Origin: Erpetoichthys calabaricus
Lineage: Eukaryota > Chordata > Cladistia > Polypteriformes > Polypteridae
Direction: 5' to 3'
Length of the DNA stretch: 64,000 bases
Assembly (NCBI RefSeq): GCF_900747795.2
Contig: NC_041404.2
Coordinates: 80,326,950 to 80,390,949 of the forward strand
Part shown: positions 47,301-61,700 of the stretch, piece after piece
How the letters are laid out: each line of letters starts with the position of its first letter
Numbering within the stretch: position 1 is the stretch's first letter
Translations under genes and position numbers: made by a program
Notes under the pieces: model-generated
What the model saw: the letters and a program-made list of their open reading frames with translations, nothing else
What the model was told of the DNA's origin: nothing
The model's database searches: none

Positions 47301-50300
47301 TATCTGCTACATACTTACTCAGAGAGCAAATGCCTATCTTTCATTCTAAAACTCTGCTCTGAAACTATATATTCTGTCACAATATATATATTGTCTTTGC
47401 CACTATCAGTTTTGCCATTCTATCTTTAATACCTTTATCAATGGATTCCTTAAGAAGATCATGTTTGGCTTGGAGCTTTGAAATGAGACTACTACCAGTC
47501 AGAAACTCTTTCACTTTCTGAAATATATAGAAAAAAAAGTATATATTGAATAAGTTATGCAGGCAGAAATAGCAAAGTAAAATGATACATTGATATCCCT
47601 TCATATTTATTTTTTATACTTTTGATCCAATATATGGAAGAAGATGATCTGCTGTGGCAACCCCTAATGGGAGCAGCCGAAAGAAGAAGAAGAATACTTT
47701 TAATCCAATAGACAATAGCTCAGTTGGGTTTTGTTTAAGTATCTGCATTTCATCTTATTTAATGATGGTATTCATCCATCATTCTCCTCTTCTTACTCGT
47801 GCCTTCAGATTTTTCCAAACATCAGTGCCATCTCAAGAAGTATCTTTTCATGGTATGATTTAGATAGATAATGTCAGGCTTCAGTCAGGCTTGATCTGAC
47901 AAGAAACTGTGTGATCTGTACATCCTACAGATATTACTTTTCTATGTCATCACTATTTGAATTTAAATAGGATGTGTTATAAGTACTACACAACTTTGAT
48001 TGAGCATACCATCTCTCACATATTTTAAAACAATGATCCTGCCATAAAAGTCCAAACTTATTACTGGATTCAAATCTAAATAGTTTGTTTACTGGACATA
48101 CAAAATTCACATTAACTACTCCTAACAAGACAAAGGTCCTCTGTTTGATATTATTTAGATATAGGCTCTTTTTAGAAATGGAAGATGATCACAAATAATT
48201 TAATTAAGTAGGTTAAAATAAACACTCATGTCTACAAACAGTTTGATAAGGCCATGACAAATGACTTTGAGCAGCCTGAAATAACTTTGACAAACCATTT
48301 TAAACACAGTAGGTATGTGCATGGTACATCCCAGGCAATTCTCAGCAAATTAAAAAACTTTTGACCTTAATTAGAGATACTGGAACATTGTGAAGAACTC
48401 CTGAAATTAGTCATCCTCAAAGAAAGTAGCAATAAAAGTATTTGTAGGTTTAAGGCAATCATTTTGGTAATTTCAGAAGCTCTGCAATAAGAAGACTGCT
48501 GACAGAGGACTAAATCGATAGAGTTGGTTGTTTTGGCCCCGCATACTTCTATGGTATTGTGTAAAAGGAAGAGAATGTACCTCTCTGCTGAAAGAGTGAG
48601 GATGGGGAGGGGCACCACCGGGTGTGTTTCACAGTTTTTGAATTTCTGGGCAATCTATATACTCATCATCACCTACAATCACAGGCCATTTCTCATCACA
48701 GAGAAATGGAACAAAAATTAAGCTTTTCTACAGTGCTGTAGGAATCATGTTCACTGATAAGGGGAGGTGAATGATAAACGTGAATGATAAACTAGAATAA
48801 CATTAAAAAAAATAGTTGTCATGGTGATTTTGGGCATCTAATAAGGATGTTTGTAGAAACATAAACCAGCCCAGACAGACAGACACTGAAAACAGTAAAC
48901 TAGAATTTTATATACATGTCATTTTGTAACCACATAAACCTGTTCTCAAATTCAGGTTTTTCTTTGGAAGCTTAGCTGTACCTTCACCTAACACCTCTAA
49001 ACAATATCTGCATCTGTAGCACAACAACATGGTACCTTTAGCAATATATCAAAGAAGACTATAGAAAAATATTCAGGTTGAAAGTACTCATAGCATATCA
49101 AACCTTAACTATTATGTTTAATGTGATGACATGTTCCAAGGAGCACTTCTAAACCTTGTAAAACAAGGTTTAAGCTTGATCATGCATCCAAATATATTAA
49201 AACAGCTAACTTACCATGGAAATATGCATTATATTTTTTTTGTAAATTTGCCGATTACTTCTGATGACCAACTAGTGTTACATAATACTTACTGTAAAGT
49301 AGTATGTCTCTGTCTCTTGCTGTGTAGCTCTTCTCTTTGCTAGGCTGGGTTTACTGCCAGGTGGTTCAGACCCAGTCATCTTCAGTAGCTCAGTCGATTG
49401 GCTGGTCTGACAGATGTCAGGTGTACAATATTCTTCACAGGTTATTGACTCCAAAAGCGCGTTCATTGTTGCTTTGAGGGTCTTATTCACCTGACACGCA
49501 TAAAGTTATAAAATTATAATCCTAATAATTAAGAAGGACTAAGAAATAAGAAGGATGTCTCTTTTAAAATGAGCTTTGCATAGCTTGGAAAGCAGACTGG
49601 TCATCTGAGCCTCCTGTCTTATGTCATACTTTGTTATCATTTGGAGGAATGTGCTGTAATCTTACCTCTTCAGTTTCTATGGTGACACTAGAGAGTCTAG
49701 ACTGGAGCTGCTGAAATCGGGTCACCATCTCATTTCGAACCTGAGCTTCCACATTTACTTCACACACCTGTAAGGACACACTTTTAAAGTCAGAGGTATA
49801 ATGAAGCAAAAATATAGATGTTCAAACATTACCAAAACATAGCAAAATCTTTCTTCCATTACCCAGCACTCAAAGATCTCATCTGGCCATGTGATGTGCG
49901 TAAAGGCTAATTTACAGTTCTAATAATGCAATTCTTTAGCATCTGAATTTGTATTACCCATACCTCATCTCCTTCATGTGGCTGGTACTCAAAATGGAAA
50001 GGCAGGCAAAACACACTATTGTTCATCTCCATGATCTTCTTCTGGTCACTATCAGGATCTAGGTGTTCCACTGCAGTCTCTAAGACCATAAGGCTATCGT
50101 GACGTGACTTCTGCACTCGATTCTCAGCCGATAAATATGTTTTCAAGGTTTTTCCCAGTGAAAGGTGAAATCCAAGGTCACAACACTACATAATACCAGT
50201 AAGGAAGCAAAACAAAAATGTATAAATCATGAGAACAAAACAAAGACACAATGATTTTAATAAACACTACTGAAAACAGTTTTACAATAATTAGAACAAT

Positions 50301-53300
50301 TTAACAATACAATGCAAAGAAAATAATTGTCATCATAAGACTAACCAGGGGACAAATCAAACTGATTTTTACATTAATATAAAATCTTACCAGATGTTCA
50401 TGCAATTCAGTACTCAAGTAGACTGTATTAGAGAAATTCCTGACTTCTGCATCAGCTTTGCTTGCCAAGCCCAACAGAAAGCCACAAAGAGCTACTCATG
50501 CTGCTGTGCAAACACAGAGTGCTACAATAAGGTATTTGGGATAGAATTCATTAACATGATCAAGACTCATTATTCCTCTCTTTCAGCAATCATATTTACC
50601 AAATATAAAATCTCACAATCCTTTCTTGTTTATAAAGGGACCTCTTTATATTTAAGCCTCTAGCCAATGACCTTTATAAATTCAATCTGATCACCCCCAC
50701 TAATATAGAGGATGACCCCAACAAAGTCTCTTTGTATACCAATCACATCGCGCTCTTTCTTGATAATGCTCCCTCTGATCTCAACTATATCCTTAATTTG
50801 TTTATAACATTATAGGACATGTCTAAGTACAAAATGAATTGGTCCAATCCATCTTTATGCACTTAAATAGGCTTTGTCAACAGTACTCTCTAACACTATC
50901 CATCTGAATGCAAAATGAATTTCAGATGTTTCCTGATTAGCGCAGGATTCCATTCTTATTTAGCTGTTGCTAAACTTATTAATGTTCCTTATTTATTTTT
51001 GTTAACACCATGCTTACCCTGTCCCTCATGAAATACTTGTCCAAAGTTGGATTTCTTCTTTACTGTTTTTTCTACAATTCCAAAAGATCTATAATCTGGA
51101 ACTGGTCAGACTTTTCCTCACCAGACCTAGCATTATACCATTGTGCATACACCCTTCATCCAATCTGAATTTGCATTGACTCTTACAATCCTCCTAATCC
51201 TCCTCACTGAAATGGCTTCTCCTCATTCCTATCTTGTTCTTCCCATCACTTCTGTTAAATTAAAGTCTCGACTGCCGGACGCTGGTGATCAAAAGTTGGA
51301 ATTACAAAGAAGTGTTTTTTTTTCATGTATATTGAGATTTTTTTATTTTGTCAAGATACCATTAAATTGATTTTAAAATACAGCCAAGACATTACTAATG
51401 TTGCAAATTACTATCACTGTTCAAAATTAACAATTTATGATTTATTATTCACATATGACTACAAAGCCCGATTTTCCTCAGTCACCATTCAAGTATCCCA
51501 ATGTTATAAAACAGATTACATCAGAAGGTTATTGGGAGTGCAAACAGGACCAGGGGAGGAAAGAGTATGCCAAAGTCAGAAGTCAAGGACAAAAAGTAGC
51601 TCAAAAATGATAAAGTATGACTCTAGAGCCTGCATGAAGTAAAGCTAACTAACATTAACAGAGATTTGCACAAAGCATAGATTAAGAAATCACATCCCAG
51701 GACATACGATAAATGGTACAGCAATTTTGGTCACATGACATACAAATCGTGTCACAGAAAGAAATACAAATGGGACCCAATCAAAATAAACTTCATCAAA
51801 CATGATTAAAAATAAGTAGAAAACTAAAATCAATGCTACATGGTAACAAATTGTTAACTAAACCAAAAAACATGTATAACACATGTCAGTTTTTACACAT
51901 AATAGTATACTCTCTTAGCTTATACTTCATTTCATAAAAGCTTTTTTTGGACACAGAATTTAATTTTAGGAATTCCAGCACCTTGAAAACTAAAGTATGA
52001 CAATTTGCTTGCTTTATTGAAAAGAAAAAAATGTTTCAACAGTGATAACACAATTAAAAAGATTTACTAATAACCAATTGTTACTTAACAATATTAATTA
52101 TGAGCTAAGAGAGTTTGGACATTGCAGTAATGTCTGCTAATATTGTTACTTTTCAGTTATACATTATGTCAATAATAAATTATACATCTGTTATTTCAAG
52201 CAGTAACAGCCATTTGCAACATTAGGAAAGTCATGGCTATATTTTAAGACTAATACTTTTCAGGGTGAGTATATCACTAGAAAATCTCACACAACTTCCC
52301 TCATACTGGGCCTCTTTTCAGACACAAAATAACCTAAAATGTTCATCTTTCAGACATGGAATGACTGGCATTTCAACTTGGTCCCAAGAGTTGAGAGGCA
52401 ACCACACTAGCCACTGCACCACTATGAGACCACAAATAAATGCACATTGTAAACAAGACCTCTCATTTCTGGTCTACAGTTGGGTAGGTTCCTCTCGGGG
52501 ATCATTGTTAAGATCTATCATTTTTTTCTCTACAATGCATAAGTTGCCTCTAGAACATGCAATGTGGAAATAAACATTTTAATTTTAGCATTCATGGTAC
52601 TCAGTTTTACTACTCAGTAAAACCAAATAATACTTCTTATGCCATTAATTAATTAGAAAGAAGAAACCATAAATGAATGAAGATTACTTTTCCTTCAATT
52701 TTAGAAAAATAGAATATAGTAAATGTGCATATAACAAGAAAACAATGGTAACCTTTAATTTCATGCATTTTAATTTTATGTTAATGGAGCAACACATAGG
52801 TATTATATTTGATACTATGTCACATGCATGCACTTTTGGAGCAACTTATGGGCTTAGATGATGACAATATTATACCAGGCCACCCGAGGGCTCTAAACAA
52901 TAATGGTATCGCTTCTTCTTTCCCCTCAGCAGAAAGGGTCAACTCATCTGTATCTTCCTCTTCCAGAAACCATCTTAAATGGAACCACCACCATCTTGGG
53001 GCAGACTTGACCTATTCACCAGGACCAGTCTCTTTATAGCGTTACCACGCATTTCTTTTGAGCCATTTGCACTATTAATAACATACGGGGTTTGCCTTTG
53101 GATGCCCTAGACATTTTATGAGTGAATATGTGCTTTTTTACAACAAATACAAATTTTAACCATTACATTTTCTAGTCACTAAAACTTGCTTTCACCAGCA
53201 CCAGAATACAGATACTACAAAGTAAAAGTGACTTAGTAACATGCCAAGTATACAAAGTCTAGTTCATTCAGGTCATCTTCATCATTAAATTTACTAAATT

Positions 53301-55730
53301 TAAGAAAATCCAGTATGCCTTCATCTTTGCACACCAACTTCTACAGGGAGTGCAGCTTATACCAACTACCTATATTCCGGGGGCTGGCCGGTCTTATGGC
53401 CTGGAACCCCTGCAGATTTTATTTTTTCTCCAGCCATCTGGAATTTTTTTGTTTTTCCTGTCCTCCCTGGCCATCGAAACTTACTTTTATTCTATGTTAA
53501 TTAGTGTTCTCTTATTTTAATTCTTATTTTGTCTTTTTTTTCTCTTTCTTCATCATGGAAAGTACTTTGAGCTACATTATTTGTATGAAAATGTGCTATA
53601 TAAATAAATGTTGTTGTTGTTGTTATATTTCATTATGGCACCTGCTTAGTTGAGGACTACAAAGCACTAAAAAGAGGGTGGTAAAGGCATCAAAGAATAT
53701 TATTGCCATACAGATTCATGCTTCTAAAGATATATAAAATAATGGATACCTTAGGAAGGCAAGAAGGATTAAAAATTAGATCAGCCATCCTTCAAAGACC
53801 ACTTTCTCCCTCCGCTCTTTTGAAAAATTAGAACATGGCAAAAGATTCATGACTAGGTTTTATCTATGGTTCATAAATTTGTTCACATTGATAAGGCTAA
53901 GTTTTTAATAACTATGCTAATTTATTGTCATCTACTTTTACATCTTTTTCTTGTCTTGATGTGACACTTGATTTCAACACCACTTTAATGTATTATAGCT
54001 TTCCTAACTTTTGACTAGTACTTCCAATTGTGTGGGACACATTACAACTTTAGAATATCTGAACAATCTAGATGAGGACAGCCATTCATCCCAACAAAGC
54101 TCGCCAGTCCTACCCACTTGATTTTCCTAAAAAATCATCAAGTTTAGTTTTCAAAGTTACTAAAGTCCAACTGTCTACCACACTTCATGGTAGCTTATTC
54201 TAAGTGTCTATAGTTCTCTGTGTAAAGAAAAACTTTGGAATGTTTCTGTGAACCTTAACAGGTTTCCAACTGTGTCCCAGTGTTCTTGATGAACTCATTT
54301 TAAATTAATAGTCTCGATCCACTGTACTAATTCTCTTAATAATTCTAAACACTTCGATCATGTCTCCTCTTAATCTTCTTTTGCTTAAATAGAAAAGGCT
54401 CAGCTCTTTTATCTTTCTTCATAATTCTTCCTCTGTAGCCCTGGAATCAACCTAGTCACTCTTCTCTGAATTTCTCTGGACTTTTTCTAGCGCTCTAGCA
54501 TGGAGACCAAAATTTACACTTAGTACTCCAGATAAGGCCTCACTAGTGCATTATAAAGGTTGAGCATAACCTCCTTGGACTTGTTCTCAACACATCGTGC
54601 TATTTAACCTAACATTCCTCTAGTCTTCTTAATGGCCTCTGAAAACTGTTTGGAAGTTGATAGTGTCGAATCCACTACAACTAAATCCTTCTCATATTTT
54701 GTACTTTCAGTTTTCAGACATCTCACTGTGTATTCAAACCTAACTTTTTTACTTCCTACATGTAATACTTTACATTTACTGACATTAAACTTCATCTACC
54801 ACAAATCTGCCCAAGTCTGTATACCATCCAAGTCCCTCTGTAATGATTCAAGGAATTCCAAATTATCTGCCAATCGACCTATCTTGGTATCATCTGCAAA
54901 CTTAACCAACTTGTTACTTATATTCATATCCAAATCATTTATATATTTTAAAAACAGCAGCAGCCATAGCACTAACCTCTGTGTAACACCACCCTTAACA
55001 TCAGCTAATTCTGATAAGGTTCCACACACCATAACCCACTAAGCCAATTTTGCACCCATCAACAAACATCACCCTGAACTCCTACTTGTTTTAGTTTGAT
55101 GCCCACCCTCTTATGTGGCACCTTATGAAATGCTTTTGGAAAGCCCAGATAAATAATATCATATGCTCCACTTTGATCATACCCCTTTGTTACTTCCTCA
55201 TAGAATTCCATCCCTCTTCTGTACAAATGCTGACAGTTCAGTAAAACTCCTGTTCTTGCCATGTGTTGCTTAATTTTATCCTTAAAAATTCCTTCCATTA
55301 ACTTTCCTGTGATGCATGTTAAGCTTACTGGCCTATGGTTGCTTGGATTTGCCCAGTCACCCTTTTTATATACCAGGATAATACATTGCCATTTTCCAAA
55401 CCTTCGGAATTTCTGCAATGCACAGTGACTGAGGCTAGGGATCTGCACTGGCAATCGTAAGGTTGCCGGTTCGAATCCCATAAATGTCAAAAAGAGACTC
55501 TGCTCTGTTGGACCCTTGAGCAAGGCCCTTAACCTGCAATTGCTGAGCGCTTTGAGTAGTGAGAAAAGTGCTATATAAATGCAAAGAATTATTATTATTA
55601 TCTGCGGTGGGTTGGCACCCTGCCCGGGATTGGTTCCTGCCTTGTGCCCTGTGTTGGCTGGGATTGGCTCCAGCAGACCGCCGTGACCCTGTGTTCGGAT
55701 TCAGTGGGTTGGAAAAAATGGATGGATGGA

Positions 55731-55771
<41 letters not shown>

Positions 55772-58700
55772 CTAAAAGTATATGCATCAGAAGGGTTTAT
55801 ATGTACTTGCTAACCTCCTTAGGAACTCAAGGGTAAATATTATCTGGTCCCGGAGATTTCCTTGACTTTAGCCTATTTAATCTAAGCAGTACTTCTCCCT
55901 CTACAATTTCAAAATCACTCAGTACATAATTTTACTGCTGGGAGGTTGTCTACTTCCTCACTTGTGAAGACCTCTGACAAATGTGAGTTTAGAGCATTTA
56001 CTATTTCACCGTCTGTATTTTTTAATTACTCTTTACTATTTCTGATGCACTTCACCTTCTCCTTGACTGTTCTTTTTCTACTAAAATATTGAAAGAATCC
56101 CTTTGGGTCATCTTTCACCTTATCTGCTATATTCCTTTCTAACTGTCTTTTAGCCTCCCTAATATCCTTCTTAATGATTGCCCTCATGTTCTGATTTACC
56201 CTACAATTCATATTTCAGTTATTTAGTCTTATACGACTTTTATAGCTGTTGTTTCCTTTGCCGCTTCTTTTTTAACTCTTTATTTACCCCCAGGTATGTA
56301 CCTGTCTTGGATTACATGTAAAACTTAACCCTAGTAGTTCAATCACCTCTACACCCTCAATTCTAGCCTGATTATTACAAAATACTAAATCTAGATAGGC
56401 TTCACCCCACATTGGTACTTTAAAATACTGTGTTAAAAAACAGTCACTGATTACTTCCACAAACTCCTCTGTTCTGCTATTTGCAAGGTTAAACCAGTAA
56501 TATTTGGGTAGTTAAAGTCCCCCATAACTATAATATCCTCCTGTAAACTTGTCTTTTTAATATTACTAAAATGATATGCGTTGAAACATCTGTCTGCATT
56601 GGGCAGTCTACAACTCCTAAAATAAGACCTCTGTCCCTAATGCTTTCCAGGCAAAGTCACAAGTCCTCGCTAAGATGGGGCTCATCATCCAACTCAAGAT
56701 GACTTGAGTTTAAATTCTGTTTTACATAAACAGCAACCCCACCTCCTTTTCTATTCAATCTTTCCTTCCTAAAAAATGTGTATCCGTCTGATGTACTCAT
56801 CCCCGTCTTTGTTATTTAGCCAGGTTTCCATTATTCCTATAATATCATAATTATGCTCCTCTACATACAACTCCATCTCATCTGTTTTATTTTTGATACT
56901 TCTAACATACAGTGGTGTGAAAAACTATTTGCCCCCTTCCTGATTTCTTATTCTTTTGCATGTTTGTCACACAAAATGTTTCTGATCATCTGATCACCAA
57001 ACCATTAGTCAAATATAACACAAGTAAACACAAAATGCAGTTTTTAAATGATGTGTTTATTATTTAGGGAGAAAAAAAATCCAAACCTACATGGCCCTGT
57101 GTGAAAAAGTAATTGCCCCTTGTTAAAAAATAACCTAACTGTGGTGTATCACACCCGAGTTCAATTTCCGTAGCCACCCCCAGGCCTGATTACTGCCACA
57201 CCTGTTTCAATCAAGAAATCACTTAAATAGGAGCTGCCTGACACAGAGAAATAGACCAAAAGCACCTCAAAAGCTAGACATCATGCCAAGATACAAAGAA
57301 ATTCAGGAACAAATGAGAACAGAAGTAATTGAGATCTATCAGTCTGGTAAAGGTTATAAAGCCATTTCTAAAGCTTTGGGACTCCAGCAAACCACAGTGA
57401 GAGCCATTATCCACAAATGGCAAAAACATGGAACAGTGGTGAAACTTCCCAGGAGTGGCCGGCCGACCAAAATTACCCCAAGAGCGCAGAGACGACTCAT
57501 CCGAGAGGTCACAAAAGACCCCAGGACAACGTCTAAAGAACTGCAGGCCTCACTTGCCTCAATTAAGGTCAGTGTTCACGACTCCACCATAAGAAAGAGA
57601 CTGGGCAAAAACGGCCTGCATGGCAGATTTCCAAGACGCAAACCACTGTTAAGCAAAAAGAACATTAGGGCTCGTCTCAATTTTGCTAAGAAACATCTCA
57701 ATGATTGCCAAGACTTTTGGGACAATACCTTGTGGACTGATGAGTCAAAAGTTGAACTTTTTGGAAGGCAAATGTCCCGTTACATCTAGCGTAAAAGGAA
57801 CACAGCATTTCAGAAAAAGAACATCATACCAACAGTAAAATATGGTGGTGGTAGTGTGATGGTCTGGGGTTGTTTTGCTGCTTCAGGACCTGGAAGGCTT
57901 GCTGTGATAGATGGAACCATGAATTCTACTGTCTACCAAAAAATCCTGAAGGAGAATGTCCAGCCATCTGTTCGTCAACTGAAGCTGAAGCGATCTTGGG
58001 TGCTGCAACAGGACAATGACCCAAAACACACCAGCAAATCCACCTCTGAATGGCTGAAGAAAAACAAAATGAAGACTTTGGAGTGGCCTAGTCAAAGTCC
58101 TGACCTGAATCCAATTGAGATGCTATGGCATGACCTTAAAAAGGCGGTTCATGCTAGAAAACCCTCAAATAAAGCTGAATTACAACAATTTTGCAAAGAT
58201 GAGTGGGCCAAAATTCCTCCAGAGCGCTGTAAAAGACTCATTGCAAGTTATCGCAAACGCTTGATTGCAGTTATTGCTGCTAAGGGTGGCCCAACCAGTT
58301 ATTAGGTTCAGGGGGCAATTACTTTTTCACACAGGGCCATGTAGGTTTGGATTTTTTTTTCTCCCTAAATAATAAAAACCACCATTTACAAACTGCATTT
58401 TGTGTTTACTTGTGTTATATTTGACTAATGGTTAAATATGTTTGATGATCAGAAACATTTTGTGTGACAAACATGCAAAAGAATAAGAAATCAGGAAGGG
58501 GGCAAATAGTTTTTCACACCACTGTAAGCTATAACGTAAGCCATTTTTAATGTGCTACTTGTTTCACTTTTACATTTACACGTTGGGTTAGAATTTACAT
58601 TACTATGCATTTTTAGTTTTATACTATTGTACAGTTCTAAACCTGGTCTGTCTGAAACTTCCTGCCCCTCCATTCCCTAGTTTAAACAATCCTCGACTAA

Positions 58701-61700
58701 TATACTCATACGCCTTCCTAACACATCGGTGTCCCTCCCTAACAAATTGGTGTTCAGATGTAACCCGTTGCAGCTGAACAGGTCACATCTGTTCCAACAG
58801 GAGTCCCAATGCCCCATACACCTATACCCTTCTACCCTGCATCAATACTTTTAGTATCAACAACGCCCAAACTAGGGCTAGACTTTTGTCATGTTAGATT
58901 ATAATCTTGAATACCTGCCACTGCAAATGGAGAGCATACTAATGACATCTCTCCATACCAAAAATAATCCCAAAAGATTTCTTCCTAACCATACTGACAG
59001 TTTTAAGTTACAAACCAGGGAGTAAGACAAAAAGGTATAACACAAAGCAAAAGAAAAAGAACAAAACAAAAACTGTGCTATCATTCCCGACATGAATATA
59101 CATTTGATGTCCCAGACAACTAGCTCATCTTCTGCACAGCATGTCATAATAAAGAATGCAAGAGTGTACCTTCTCACTCTCTCTCTGTCTCTCTATCTCC
59201 TGGGCTACAGGAAAACAATTCAAAATTGAGACCAGGTCCCAGTCCATGAAGTGGATGGTCACACTGTTTTTACATACCAACCGGCCTTTTTAATAAAAAG
59301 AAAAGCACTCTAGGGTTCTAGGTGCTAGTTTAAAGTATTGTCAGTTTTTGGAATGACAAAGCTGTTACTGATCAGGTATACAATAAAGGCTACAGATTGC
59401 TGCATGTGCTTTACAGCCCTGGGTGATAATTCATTTTCTGATATACAGTCCATATAAATTTCAACTCACTCTTATTGCCTCTGTATATGACTGAAGTTCA
59501 TTCAAAAAGTAAACCTTCCTTTGTCTCCCTTAGTATTCATCCTAAATAATAAGCTTAAATAGTTGCATGAAACTGACAAAGCAAATGAGGAAACTAAGAT
59601 CCATCACCCAATACTCAGGAAAAATATCATGTTGCTATGGTGACTGAAAGGAAGAGAGTGGTTGGAACCGGTTTCAGCCTGACTCAGATTTTACACCCCA
59701 CACTGGGTAAGACATCCGGTGTGCAGTTAAAAAGGAGTCATCAGCAACTTTCAAATAAGCATATTTAGATATACACAGAACAGGCAGAACCTATGACTCT
59801 TTCAAATAAGGAATGTGCATGTAACAGTCATTTAAAAAATATTAAGTACTGATAAGTTTACACACCAAAATGCCTTAACTAAAATACAGCAAAAGTTTTG
59901 AAAACCACAAGCAAGAGTGTGTGAGACAGGAAGCCTCCTATGACATTATAATATGCATCATACAACATATAAATATGCGACAATATGTAACAATTAAATA
60001 GCAAAATGGCAAATAAACCCCAAGGCATTGTTGAAAGTGATTCTGACTGTTAAGTCTTGTTGTATTTCACATTGATTCTACAGCTAATTAACTTTAAGTT
60101 ATTACTGTATTTCAGTATTCATTTGAGTGAAATTTAAATAAAGTTAATACATGCCCTCTGACTTACATTTATTAGAGTGGAAAGATCCTTCAGGTAATAT
60201 TTGTTCATTGCAGCATTGGCTGCTGCAAGGTTGAGGAGGTAGTCATTACGGGCCTTTGTGCATTTAAGCTTATTTTCCTGGAATTTGGCTTGCCTCTGAA
60301 AAAAAAGTCCAAATCAAACCTTTAGATAAACATATAAACACACAGTGAAAAGCAGTAGGATACAACATTTAAAATATAAACAAGGAAAGTATGAACCACT
60401 GACACATTATCCTTTCTAAAATAATTCTCTGCATTATATAATATGTTTAAACATCATACTCTTCCTGTATAACAAGCAAGATAATGAAATAGGACAACAG
60501 TTTAGAGAAGAGAGTTAACAGCCAGTGATAACTTCCCAGAATAACATTTGGCATATACAAGCCAATGACAGGTCAAGTTTTATTTAAACCACATGCAGTA
60601 TTTTTGATGCTTTATGGTGTGAAAGCTTATTTTCGCAACTCAAAAAACATTTTAAATGCATTATTTGAAAAAAAGTATTATGTTATTTTGCAAAAGAATT
60701 GCATTTTTTTGCAAAATAATTGTATTATTTTAAAATAAATATTACATTATTTTGCAAAACGTATTGCATTATTTTACAAAACTATTGCTTTACTACACAA
60801 AAGCTTTTGCCTGATATTGTTGGTATCATCGTTCACAAGCATGCTCTGGATATCCCATGAAGGCCAGTGAGGTATAGATTAAGGATGTGCAATCAAGTGA
60901 CAAGAACTGAACAAAAGTCATAGGTATACATTTAATCAGTCTTTTGCAGAAGATGAAAATTTCATCCACACAATTTAGGGTCCAAAGCAACCAGTGATTT
61001 CATAGAAGTGCTAGGTACAAAGCAAGAAGCAACCTGCTGCTGCCATTAGCATCACATGTGTAGAGGTAGAGGTTAAGAACGCACAAAGTTTGTAATCAAG
61101 TGACAATAAGTGAACAAAAGTAATAGCCATACATTTAATTTTAATCATATTAAAGTTTAGTTAGTTTAGTACAGATGTTTTAACATAGGAAGTGTGGTAG
61201 CAAAAAGCTGTCATTCCTGCCTCACAGCACCAGAATCCTATGCACTTTCTCATGCCTGTGTTTGATTTTACCAGCATCAGCAGGCAAAATCATTGAGAAC
61301 TAGAAATGTGGCAGTAATGCTTCTCAATTAACAAAAAATGTTTAAACCTTCATGTGCAGTGAAGTAAATAACATCTATCCCCTTTTTTTATCCCCAACCT
61401 GAGCTCCTGAATGTTCAAACTATGAACACTGACTGTTCTGCCACCACACCAAAAGATTCAAAATGTCTACAAATGATAACTAGATTAAAACTAAACAGAT
61501 ACTTTATTTATAGGTTTCTGTTAGTGGGTTGCACGGAGCACACTCTTTTCTGCATGGATTGTGCCCAAAGGACTGGCACACCACATTTGCTTCTTGCCTT
61601 ACACTCAATGCAGCTGTAATAATCAATGGCTCCCTGTACCTGGGAGAATTAAATCTACCTCTCAACACATGAAGGATTAAATGTATACTTATGGCTTTTG

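Larger units (their letters stand above)
54045..58890 (-). mobile_element. CR1 LINE, interrupted by a Tc1 element and two SINEs
   Basis: Same orientation as arhgap4. From 5' (right): 5' region 58527-58890; endonuclease start [20 protein letters not shown] and METW (56820-56905); linker [19 protein letters not shown] (56030-56160); RT blocks [61 protein letters not shown] and [12 protein letters not shown] (54800-55375); [14 protein letters not shown]; then the 3' UTR ending near 54045. Many frame breaks. Interrupted at 55418-55730 by SINEs and at 56910-58524 by a Tc1 transposon. Roughly 2.9 kb without the inserts. Confidence 0.85.
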
